The translations under genes were made by a program, and so were the position numbers. A DNA stretch of 64,000 nucleotides from Symbiodinium natans (Eukaryota; Sar; Dinophyceae; Suessiales; Symbiodiniaceae): NCBI GenBank assembly GCA_905221605.1, contig CAJNDS010002761.1, positions 186,001 to 250,000 on the forward strand, written 5' to 3'. The notes under the pieces were generated by a model that did not search any database, had not been told where the DNA came from, and saw nothing but the letters and a program-made list of their open reading frames with translations. Each line of letters opens with the position of its first letter. Position 1 is the first letter of the stretch. This document shows, piece after piece, positions 10,371 to 19,488 of this stretch.

Positions 10371-11802
10371 ATGGGCTTCCATTTTGCAAGGAACTTGGGC
10401 TTGAAGGCCCATATCCCATGTTATGGTGGCGTGGGCTGCAACGATCTTCGCTTGGAGGGGGAGGCGGCGGTCTATGCTGGAAATTTCTGCTGGGCAGACG
10501 CGCACCGCAGCCTTCAAGAGAAGGGAGCCAAGCAGGCGCCGAGCTTAGATCGATGCTTCTGCAGGGTGCTCTCAATGCTCTTGAGTGCCCGCCTTCGTAG
10601 TAAGCAGCTGAAGTAGGGATTTGGTTTAATACAGCTACACTTCTCTCAGAGAAATGGGTAGACGGAGTCGATGTGAGGTTGGTTGCCTCACGAGCTTCCG
10701 TGAGCCCGTACCACGCATCATGTCTTGCTACTCCGACCGCTTGGTGGGCTCCGAGCACGTCGCCCCTGCTTGCATGGCGGACGCGATGCTACACATTGGG
10801 ATCTTAACGCTGGGATCTATAAACGGGGGATGGTGGAGTTGTGTGTGGGTTTCGGTTTCAGATGATGAGCGGGTGCGGGTCCACGAAGGATCTCCCCGCC
10901 GAGCAGTTGAAGCGTCTGTTGGTGGAGCGCGGCTGCGTCAATGAGCCTTTCAGGAGGCCTTTTGCCAATTGAGCGCTTTCGGGTGCTCGGGGATAAATTT
11001 TGTCGTGTCGTGTCGTTTTGGGAAATGTCGACATGAAGTGTTTGACAGGTTCAGCGAGTGCCAACCAAATTCAACCGTGAGCATGGACGACCCGAAGGCA
11101 GCTCAAAGCCACTGTGGCGTGGGCGTAACCTATCAGATGCTAGTGGATCTCGTGTTGGAAGCATGCTACCGGCATTTTGTTTTCCACACTCCTTGCACCA
11201 AGACCTAGACTAAAGCTTGCATGATCTTGAATGCAGCCAGGGGCGCCAATCCGCATGGCAAAACACCCTGGACTACATGTCCCAATGTGTGCCGATCATT
11301 GTGGGCAGACAAGTCTCGCTGAAGGCCCGGGGCTTCATCGATCATCGCAGTGCCACCACGTGATCGGACACATGGCGCACTGAATTGCTGAGGTTGCTGC
11401 CAACTATTTTCCACAGCTTGCCGATGCAATCTGGGATATGAAGTCGCTGGCAGTCAACAGGATCTCAAACATGTCCGCTCGGGCAGCATGTGTCTTGCTG
11501 GTGAACCGCCTCCGCTGCGAGGAATACGCACTACCTGAATCAGGGCGAATGTCGTGTTCCAGATACGCACATGGAGGCCATCAGCTTCGCAAAGTTTTAG
11601 TTTTGTGTGTGCGCCAGCTCGCACGGCATGTTCAACTTCAAGGGTCAGAGTCCGCAGCTGCAGGTCATCAAGCAGCTGGCGCAGCCGGAGACAGTGCAGC
11701 TGAGCTTGCATTGGGGAGAAGGCCACACAGCCTCAGAGCCCCGATCCTAGGCTTTACGAGGCGGCGGTGAAGCGAATGTGGCAGCTCATGCTGAAGCTCT
11801 GA
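10371..11802 (+). CDS. Sulfotransferase-like protein, paralogue 1 (multi-exon, possibly degenerate)
   Basis: Upstream member of a tandem pair; the family would transfer sulfate from PAPS. Aligned to paralogue 2 at 13.2-15.4 kb, the recognisable exons are: 10371-10535 (MGFHFARNLG to LQEKGAKQ, matching CYGSVGC and YAGHFC regions of paralogue 2); 10678-10743 (VGCLTSFREPVPRIMSCYS, the TNFRxPxxRIxSCYS 3'-phosphate-binding-like motif); 10862-10956 (DLPAEQLKRLLVERGCVNEP); a segment near 11393-11440 (EVAANYFPQLADAIW); a segment near 11630-11710 (GMFNFKGQSPQLQVIKQLAQ); and the last exon ending at TGA 11802 (RLYEAAVKRMWQLMLKL). A clear P-loop KSGGTS is not visible before 10371: the aligned bases read VSTCMG, after an in-frame stop. 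It may therefore be a pseudogene, or its first exon lies elsewhere. Exons between 10957 and 11390 are unresolved. Confidence 0.5.
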
Positions 11803-13162
11803 ATCTGGCCACCACCTTAATTCTCGAGGAAATCCTCGAGTCAGACGACAGATTTTAAGCAGACAAAAAAGAGCAAGAAGGAGCCATTTTTTGCAGAAGG
11901 CGGCAGCGGGTTGGGACCATGGGTGCGCCTTTCTTTTGAGCATGTTGCTGATGTCAGTGCCGGCCTGGTCTGATTGATTGGAACTTTGTAGCAATGTAGA
12001 AGCCTCAGAAACAGTAACGTGAGGCAATGAGTGTATGAAAGGCTCCAGAAACGAAGGGGTTTGTTTGTATTTTGATCGTTGCATATCCAGCCAGCCCAAA
12101 GTTACAGCAATGTTCCATACTCCCGTAGCCACCAGAGGCTCAAAACGAACCGTTCATAATGTTGGTTCGGCCTGCAGGAAGCCTTCAGCCAGCGAAGGCA
12201 TCCTGTAGTGTTCCGGAAATGTTCGGAAGCTTGGCAAGTCAGTTTCGGCAGCTGCCAGATGCTACATGATGCTACCAATACAGCTGCCTCTGCACCCCGT
12301 GCTTTGTGGCAGGCATGTGCTGCATGCCTCATCGCTGGCTGCATTCTTGGCGCGAACCTAGCGCAGGCACTGAGAATCTCAGCCACAGCAAGATGCGTCG
12401 GTGATCTTAGTGTCTGCCCGGCAGGCTTCACTTTCTGGAGACTGTCTTGTCAGGGCCCCAAAATCTTAATTGCTGGTGTGCAGGCACGCAGCCTGCCTTC
12501 AGTCAACTTTTCAGCTCAGGCGAGCGATGATGTCAGCGCCCTGCAGGTTCGGCAAGAGGAGATCCCAAAGGAGCGCTTGGAGCGCCGTGACACAGCTTCT
12601 TGCCACTTCTGTGCTCAGCTTCGTGTGCCTGTGCAGGCCCCCTCCAACCAGTCACTCTCACTGCAGCAGTGGCTTAGATTCCCATGGTACCGATTGCTTG
12701 CCTTTAAGCCGTTTAAGCTTGACAAGGTGTTTAAATCCTTTGCAAGCCTGTGCTTCGAAGTATTTCGAGAGGCAAGTCTTGGTGCCAAGGAGCCAGAGCC
12801 AGAGTCTCATGTTCACTGAGCAGGATCCAGTCATGCGACTGATTGGGAACTTTTTGCGGATGCCATCGCCGGAGCCAAACCAGCAAATCCGGATGAGCCG
12901 GCCTCTGATTTTCATGCCCCTGGGTTGCAGATGGTTGCAAGTCGCGGCTTTTGGGCAGTGAGGGTGAGAGTCCGTCGTGTAGAGCCTGGTCCGTTTCTGA
13001 TCACATCGGTCCTTCGTGTAGCTGTTCCGAAGCACCATGGCCAAACGAGAAGAACGTCCTGCTTCCTGAGAAACCGTTCCGGCGAGAAAAGTTTCGTGGG
13101 CTCGCTCGCCCCAATGTTTCTTTGCTCGTGTGTCGATTCTGTCCCTGCTTGGCCTGTGTCAG
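11803..13162. other. No confident gene; one 203-aa open frame
   Basis: A frame at 12208-12819 (+) includes a hydrophobic stretch (ACAACLIAGCILGANLAQAL). It could be an upstream, signal-anchor-bearing exon of the sulfotransferase-like gene that follows, but I cannot connect it by splicing. A spliced-leader-like sequence sits at 12123-12143. Otherwise nothing recognisable. Confidence 0.35.
12123..12143 (+). other. Spliced-leader-like sequence (possible retroposed SL relic)
   Basis: CCGTAGCCA, then five unmatched bases, then GGCTCAA. The dinoflagellate spliced leader has CCGTAGCCA, TTTT, GGCTCAAG. Both blocks are exact and correctly ordered, but the centre differs in sequence and by one base in length. 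Such relics mark reinserted mature mRNAs in dinoflagellate genomes. Chance is not excluded. Confidence 0.3.
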
Positions 13163-13717
13163 GCATCAAGCCAAGTCCGGCGGCACATCCCTCAGGGAGC
13201 TGCTTTACAACGCCTCCATAAGAAAGGGATGGAAGCCGTACATCCAGTGCTACGGCCCCTTGGATAGTTCTCATCCCTCAGAGCTCTTTCTCATGGGAGT
13301 ACCGGAGCTCTCTTGTGCAACTTTTCGAGGTTCTGTGGGGTGCCAAGATTTCCAAGCTCCGAAAACGAAAGCGACTGTTTACGCTGGGCATTTCTGTGGC
13401 CTGGCGGCAGCTTGAATATTAAATATTAGTATGTACATATATGATGAATTGTTATATTATTGTTTTTGTTATCTTATTCCGTTATTATATGAAGACAGCT
13501 GCGCTTGCTTTCGAGGTTGGGACGAGTTTGCAGAGAACCTGCGCCACCGCGGGGTAAATCAGTTCTCGTGCGTCACCAACTTTCGGAAGCCGTTCTACCG
13601 CATCCTGTCCTGCTACTCCTACCGCGCCGTGGGTGTAAGGCGGGGATGGCAAGATATATATTATACAAGAATATACAATATCATTTTTCTACTATAAAGT
13701 ATGGTGCATGACAGATA

Positions 13718-13753
<36 letters not shown>

Positions 13754-15440
13754 TGTATGTATGTATGTATGTATGTATGTATGTATGTATATGTATATTA
13801 TTAATATACATTATATTATATTATAATATACTATACTATATTTTACTATATTATATTATACCATATTATATTATATGACATGATATTGTATTATATATAT
13901 ATATATATGTAGTCATTTATGCGCATCTATTTTTTGCATGTGTACTTATTATTGAGAACCCTGGCTTTGGTGCGCGCAGGCGGGATGCGCCGGAGTGCAT
14001 GGCGAAGCTCACGCCCGACCAGCTCCGGGATGTCCTCCTCCAGGTCGGCTGCGTCAACGAGCCCTTCCGCAGGCGAAGGGATTTAGGGTTTAGGGTTTAT
14101 TCAGGGTTTAGGTTTAGGGTTAGGGTTTAGGGTTCAGGGCTATAGGGTTCAGGGCTATAGGGTTTGGGTTTGGGACTATAGGGTTTAGGGGTTAGGGGTT
14201 GTGGGGTTTAGGTTTCAGGGCTTAGGGGTTTAGGGTTTAGGGCTTAATTGAACAAAAGCATCAAGTTCCCGCATGATAGTATGGGACGTCTTGGGAAGTC
14301 TGAAAGCCACAGTGCCTGAAGGCTCAGTGGCGAATGCTCTGTGATCTCTCATGCTGGCGACTACTCCTCTCAGGCCGGCTTGAAGAAGCATCGTCCGTTG
14401 CTCGCAGTAGGTGACGGGTTGTGTTTTTTTGACGGCAGGGTGCGGTGAACTAGCTTGGGATGATTTCAGACCCGAGCTCCCAAGAAGAACAGTCCTTTTT
14501 TGTCACCCTTGACCTACTGGGTCAGAGCTCCACGACTCCGTCTGCGACTCGCCCAGAGTGTCCGATATGTGAGACATTCACAACATCTAACATCCCTACG
14601 CGCACGGCCTCATCATGCAGGGAAACTGATGGGTGGAGCTCCCCTATCATATTTGTGCGAGTCTTAGACCCTGTCCCAGGCTCGAAGTGAAGTGTGGGAC
14701 AGTACCTTGCGGAACCTCGCTCAGTGCGTGCCCTTGTTCCTGGAGGAGCCACAGTCCATGAAGGCAAGGGATGTGTCTGGGGACCTAATGGAACCTGAAG
14801 CCAAGCCAGGCTGTCTGAGTAGGCTTACTTAGGCTTACATAGGCCTACTTATACTTCTTCAGTTCAACAGCACAGGGGCTCAACAAGATTGCAAGAAGCC
14901 CTGTTTCATGGTCAAACGTCTTTCGTGGAGGTGGCAGCGGCCTATTTCCCGCAGCTCACGGGCAGCTTCTTGAGCCTGGCAAATGTAAACCTCAATGAGA
15001 CCCTTGGGACATCTTAAAGTGTGGAGGGGGTGTAGGGGGGATTTAGAGAGGGGAGGGGCAGCCGTGGGCCCTAGCTTCGCTTTCTTGATCTCGACAGAGG
15101 AACACGAAGTACAACCCCAAGTGCAACATTCCTGAGAGCCACTACAACGTGATCAGGGAGCTTGCCAAGTCGGAAGAGATGCTGCCTGGCAGACCCTAAA
15201 CCCTAAACCCCTAAACCCCATTGGGGTCTGCTAGGCGGGTGGCAAAAAAAACCCTAAACCCTAAACTTGGCAGATTTCGGGGCTCGGACTGACCTCTTGC
15301 CTCCAGAACATGTGTCTCCCCTGTCGAGGTTGTACGCAACAGCCAAGCGGAGGATGTGGCACCTTCGGTCCAAAGTCGCAAACCTTTTGGAGGAAGAGCC
15401 TGACCTATTGGAGCAAGAACCTGAGCCTGCACAGATCTGA
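13163..15440 (+). CDS. Sulfotransferase-like protein, paralogue 2 (at least 8 exons)
   Basis: Likely PAPS-dependent sulfotransferase of the Sulfotransfer_2 type; acceptor unknown. Exons with consistent phases: 13163-13254 (P-loop-like AKSGGTSLRELL), 13330-13398 (SVGCQDF to YAGHFC), 13516-13639 (WDEFAENLRHRG, then SCVTNFRKPFYRILSCYSYR, the 3'-phosphate-binding-like motif), 13980-14072 (LTPDQLRDVLLQVGCVNEPF), one from 14680 (EVWDSTLRNLAQCVPLFLEE), 14871-14984 (EALFHGQTSFVEVAAAYFPQ), 15098-15188 (NTKYNPKCNIPESHYNVIRE) and 15307-15440 (RLYATAKRRMWHLRSKVANL to stop). The join 14072 to 14680 is out of phase, so one exon there is missing from the model. Start exon(s) upstream are unknown. Several introns start with GC (13255, 13399, 13640, 14073, 15189) and repeat 4-9 bases at both splice sites. 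Introns contain (ATGT)n and telomere-like repeats. Confidence 0.6.
13714..13912. repeat. (ATGT)n microsatellite and AT-rich tract in an intron
   Basis: About 17 ATGT units (13724-13790) are followed by ~110 bp of TATAT/ATTATA sequence. The tract lies in the 340-bp intron 13640-13979 of the second sulfotransferase-like gene. Confidence 0.85.
14083..14250 (+). repeat. Interstitial telomere-like TTTAGGG tract in an intron
   Basis: About 20 copies of TTTAGGG and variants (TTCAGGG, TATAGGG, TTTGGG). The tract begins ~10 bp after the exon ending at 14072 and lies inside the following intron. Confidence 0.85.
15195..15267 (-). repeat. Interstitial telomere-like CCCTAAA tract in an intron
   Basis: Two clusters of CCCTAAA (15195-15218 and 15249-15267), in the opposite orientation to the 14.1-kb tract. 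They lie in the intron 15189-15306 of the same gene. Confidence 0.8.
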
Positions 15441-16215
15441 CCACCCTTGTGGAGACATGCGGAGACATGTGGAATAGTTATGACGGAAATTCATTAGCAA
15501 AGGCTTCCCTCTAGGGGTTCCTTTCAGTTTCAGAGTGGACGTTGCAAGCTGCAACTGCGAAGAATGCAGGCCAGGAAAACATGTGATCAACCTGTGCAGA
15601 AGTAGATACGGCACCTTAACAGTTCTGCAGCTTGGTTTATACATTATGGTGAGCTATATGTAGGAGATGTTGCTCCTCCTGGGTGCTTGGAACACACAAC
15701 GGGCCCTGCAAAAAGCTCTTGAACATCTTTAATTGTCCGTCCACCTGGAGTTTATGCCACATACCGAAGTGGCAGTTTTCCGCGTCGTTAGTTTCAGCCT
15801 GCAGTTCATCCCGAATGGGACGTTCGGCTGTGGTTTGAGAATGTCCGTTCTTGGGAGCCGCTTATGACAACCTAGCAGGGGTAGCTTGCATTCGGGGGGC
15901 GGCTTCCTGGTATTTGCTTCTGCGGGCATGTCTCATGGCAGGAAGCCGAACTGTCAAGGTCACATCGGCGAACCTGTGTTGTGCAAAATCGTCACTGTCA
16001 GGCAGTTGTAGTCGAGGTGTGAGTTCGTCATTCTCGTTTTACTGTGGGAAAAAAGCTTGCAGGCAACGGCAACAATTGCAGATATCTCCGGGAGAAGGCG
16101 ACTTTGTGATCGTCTCAGCTCCATGTAGGCATGGCGAGCCATGTAGGTATGGCGAAGTCCCAGCAACTTCCTACTGTACTGGCTTGCAGTTGCTTTGCAT
16201 TTGTTTCGTTACCGC
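15441..16215. other. No recognisable gene
   Basis: Follows the stop of the sulfotransferase-like gene. Unique sequence; open frames run through it on the + strand from 15851, but without a recognisable motif before 16216. Confidence 0.4.
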
Positions 16216-16580
16216 GTGCTCAGCATGTGCCAGTTTACCAAATGAGATGAGGCTGGGAAACGTCAGTGCAGCTCATCTTTCCCTCGGCAGCCCTGCAAAA
16301 GCCCTGGAGGCCCTGTCAGGGTTACTAACACTTATACAACCTGGCGTGCCCGACTGGTCAGTTGTTCTTAGGAACTTGGTGACTCAAATGTTCCATCTTG
16401 AGGGTTTGCCCCCCCCCCCCTCTCCCACACTTTCATGTGACTGTTTTGCTGATGTAGCGAGAAGCAGAGCTGACGCGCTTTGTCCTTTGGAGGCGGCCCG
16501 GCTAGCCAGTGGCATGGACACAGCCTATGCCAAAGCATACTTCCGTGAAGCCAAAGTTCTGTGCCCAGCTTCGGCAGAAT
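16216..16580 (+). other. TPR-like coding fragment
   Basis: Two pieces in one frame look like tetratricopeptide repeats: RLGNVSAAHLSLGSPAKALE (about 16250-16310) and ASGMDTAYAKAYFREAKVL (about 16506-16562). A poly-C tract (16408-16417) lies between them, so an intron is likely there. No start, stop or neighbouring exons can be assigned. The downstream continuation is TA- and C-rich low complexity. It could be a gene remnant. Confidence 0.38.
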
Positions 16581-16607
16581 GCTTGCATTCGATGACTCAA
16601 AGCCTAC

Positions 16608-16918
16608 ACACATATATGTACACATACATACATACAGATATACACACAGACATATATGTATATATATATATATGTACATATATATATATATATATGTGTA
16701 TTATAGTGTGTTTTGCTGTGTGTGTATTTTATATATGTGTATCCATGATGGCCCCCCTCCCCCCACCCATCCCCCCACCCATCCCCTCACCCATCCCCCC
16801 ACCCATCCCCCCACCCACCACCCACCTTCGCCCCCGACCCCCCTCAAAGCCCAGCAGCCCCATACCCCCCCCCCCCCCCCCCGGCCCACCCCCCTCCCCC
16901 CATCATCCCTCCCTGAAT
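16608..16918. repeat. TA-rich microsatellite followed by C-rich tract
   Basis: ACATATA/TATATG repeats (16608-16740) are followed by CCCCACCCAT repeats and long C runs (16752-16910). The minus strand of the C-rich part is G-rich with many G4-compatible runs. Confidence 0.85.
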
Positions 16919-17035
16919 CTACAGTCTTGTTTTTCTCTGGTTTTCTGTTTATTTTGTGTTTTCATGCGTTCCCATTTGAGTCTTGCTTTTGCAAGAAGCG
17001 GCGGTATAACCGTACCAGGTTTTCTTGCTAGGCAG

Positions 17036-17225
17036 CTGGTGCCAATGTTGGCCAATGTCGAAATCGCAGGCAGCTGATGCCCTTGATGCTGGCATGCGGA
17101 GGCTACAATGTTGAAAGGCAAGGCAGCTGATGCCGATGATGCTGGCCGCTGTAAAGGCCGCAAAGTTGATAGGCCAGGCAGCTGATGCCCATGATGCTGG
17201 CCTGTGGAGGCCACAATGTTGAAAT
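17036..17225 (-). repeat. Dispersed minus-strand relative of the 40-kb satellite
   Basis: About four degenerate ~54-bp units carrying GGCAGCTGATGCCCATGATG (at ~17069, 17122, 17177). This is the reverse complement of the core of the 117-bp satellite at 40-43.4 kb, and the shared GGCCTCCACAGGCC part is present too. It is isolated from the main array by 23 kb. Confidence 0.8.
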
Positions 17226-18147
17226 CGTGCTTCTAATGGCAAGTGCAAAGAGATAGGTATGCCAGGTTCAGGGTTCAAAAGGGTGAAGTTATTCTTTAGG
17301 GTCAAGGGTGCTTGACCCCAAAGGCTTCCGCCCTTTCAGTCTTGCAGTGGAGGAAGGCTGGAGGGCTGGAAGGTTGGAGAGGGCTGGAGGGTGGAGAGCT
17401 GGAAAGCTCCACCGTGCCAACGCTCCAGCCTTTCAGTATGATAATGTATGTGTATATATATATATATATTTTTTTGTATATATATATATATATACATATG
17501 TTGTATATATGTACATGTCAAACAAACAAAGAATATACAGAGAGACAGTAAGGCTCTTCTTGCACTGGGGCGACCCTGTGCTGCGGTCAGTGCCGTGAAT
17601 CCCTCAGAGAGCAACATGTCTACAGGGTTTCTGGCAGAACTTGGCAGCGCGTAACGCGCGACACTTGGGTGCGCAAGTGACCTTCAGAATTCGCCTTCCG
17701 CGAGGCCCGGCGATTGTATTTCGTGGCAGGGCAGGACAAAGTCTGGCGCTTCACCGAACCAACTGAACTTGTCTGATTTTCAAACCGGGGCCTGGTGTGG
17801 TACATTGCCTGTGAGGCCGAGAAGGAAGCCGCGGACCAAGCCTGCCAGTCTAGAGGATGACCTCGAAACAGGGTTTCGGAAAGCCACGAAGACGGTTTCG
17901 AAACTCAATGGCGTTTTGTGGGGGTACCCGCGCGCTTTTGGTGTCTGCAGATTCTGCAGTGCGCAGTAGTAGAATGCAATGGTGCATATTGCATATGCAT
18001 GCACATCTAGGTAGAGGTATATATATATATAACTATTTGTGTGCTCATGTGTTTGTATATATGTACAACTCTACATACATAGTCCACACGGGGCGGCCAT
18101 GGGTTGTGTTTTACCGAAGACATTGTAAGAAACTTGAGAACGTTGCC
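17226..18147. other. No recognisable gene
   Basis: Contains GGCTGGAGGG/GGAGAGCTGGA repeats (17345-17405) and a TATA microsatellite (17451-17500). An open frame runs from 17857 into the oxidoreductase gene, but its upstream part (a second TA tract at 18015-18065) is not conserved-looking. Confidence 0.45.
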
Positions 18148-19488
18148 ATGGTGGATGCCGCATTGACACTGCCATGCGGCATTTGCTTGCCGAATCGCTT
18201 AGCCAAAGCCGCAACCTCCGAACATCTGGGAGACCCCAGGACTGGAGAACCCACCCGGGACTTGGTCGAGCTGTACCGGAAATGGGCCCAAGGAGGAGCT
18301 GGCCTCATCATCACAGGGAATGTGATGGTGGATGCCTTGTATCTGGAGGGCCCCTGCAACGTCATAGCGAGCAGCGACAGTCCGACGAGCTTGTGGAAGG
18401 AATGGGGCCTTGCCAGTACCACGGCAGCAGCGGGCAATAATGCACCAGTATCCATCGTGCAGCTATCCCATCCTGGACGGCAATGCCCCTTGTCGGTGAG
18501 CTGGAAGCGGCCCGTCGCCCCGTCAGAGGTTTCCTTCAACTTGCCCGGCGTCGGCCTTCAACTTTTTCGGCGGCCGCGGTCCATGACGGAGGAGGAAGTT
18601 CTTGCCCTGCCATCTCAATTTGCCGAAGCATCTAAGAAGTGCGTGTCTGCCGGCTTCCACGGCATTCAGGTCCATGCTGCACATGGGTACCTCCTCTCTC
18701 AGTTTTTGTCTCCGCACACCAACCGCCGGTCTGATGGTTTCGGCGGCTCCTTGCGCAATCGCATGAGGATTCTCTTGGACATTGTTGCGGCCGTCCGCAA
18801 GGCGATGGGGCCAGGCAAGCTTCTTTCAGTGAAGGTGAACTGCCAGGACTTCCGAGCCGGTGGTTTCAAGGAGTCGGAGGCGTTGGAGCTCATGGCCGAG
18901 CTGGAAAAGGCTTCGGTAGATTTGGTCGAGGTGTCGGGAGGCACATACGAGCACATGGTTTGCATGGGCCAAAGCGATCAGGACAAGGAGGGCACTTTCC
19001 TGGACTTTGCCAGAGAGGTGCGGCAGCGCGTCCCGGGCCTGCCGGTGATGGCTACAGGTGGCTTTCGCAGCTTTGCCTTCTGCTGCGATGCCGTACGATC
19101 TGGTGGCTGCGATGTGGTCGGCCTTTGCCGGCCGCTGTGCCTTCAGCCAGACCTGCCCCTCAGGTGGCTGCGTGGAGAGGAGGTGGATGCATCTTCTTAT
19201 CGCGTGAGGCTCCAAGTGCCCTTTTTTCAGAGCCTGCTCATACCTGGCCTCAGCTACTTCTGGCACCAGCGCCAGCTTCAGCGCCTCGGAAGTGGCGAGC
19301 CTGTCGAGCCCATCCGAAAGCTTGTCCTCCTACGGCTTCTTTGCTGCCGTCTGGTGCGTGCCTACATCTTCGAGCCGTGCCGCCTCTCCAACAGAAACTG
19401 CCTTGGCTTGACCTTTCTGGCAGGTTTGCTGTCAGCTTTGGGAGTATGGCATTGCCATACACGCCGGCGCAGCTTGCGTGCCATCTGA
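18148..19488 (+). CDS. Old-yellow-enzyme family NAD(P)H:flavin oxidoreductase, intronless, 446 aa
   Basis: FMN-dependent TIM-barrel reductase of activated C=C bonds (enones and similar); the natural substrate cannot be predicted. Motifs in order: LPNRLAKAA (14-22), FMN-site SHPGRQ (107-112), the catalytic pair His176/His179 in HAAHGYLLSQFLSPHTNRRS (176-195), GGSLRNR (199-205), FMN-phosphate site MATGGF (301-306) and VGLCRPL (324-330). The start at 18148 is chosen because family homology begins about ten residues later; the frame is open 97 codons further upstream through a TA repeat. Unusually for this window there is no intron. After the barrel, ~100 extra residues end in a hydrophobic segment (LGLTFLAGLLSALGVW, 419-434) and a basic tail (HTRRRSLRAI), suggesting a tail-anchored membrane form. 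It could be a retrocopy or an acquired gene. Confidence 0.88.
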   Translation: MVDAALTLPCGICLPNRLAKAATSEHLGDPRTGEPTRDLVELYRKWAQGGAGLIITGNVMVDALYLEGPCNVIASSDSPTSLWKEWGLASTTAAAGNNAPVSIVQLSHPGRQCPLSVSWKRPVAPSEVSFNLPGVGLQLFRRPRSMTEEEVLALPSQFAEASKKCVSAGFHGIQVHAAHGYLLSQFLSPHTNRRSDGFGGSLRNRMRILLDIVAAVRKAMGPGKLLSVKVNCQDFRAGGFKESEALELMAELEKASVDLVEVSGGTYEHMVCMGQSDQDKEGTFLDFAREVRQRVPGLPVMATGGFRSFAFCCDAVRSGGCDVVGLCRPLCLQPDLPLRWLRGEEVDASSYRVRLQVPFFQSLLIPGLSYFWHQRQLQRLGSGEPVEPIRKLVLLRLLCCRLVRAYIFEPCRLSNRNCLGLTFLAGLLSALGVWHCHTRRRSLRAI

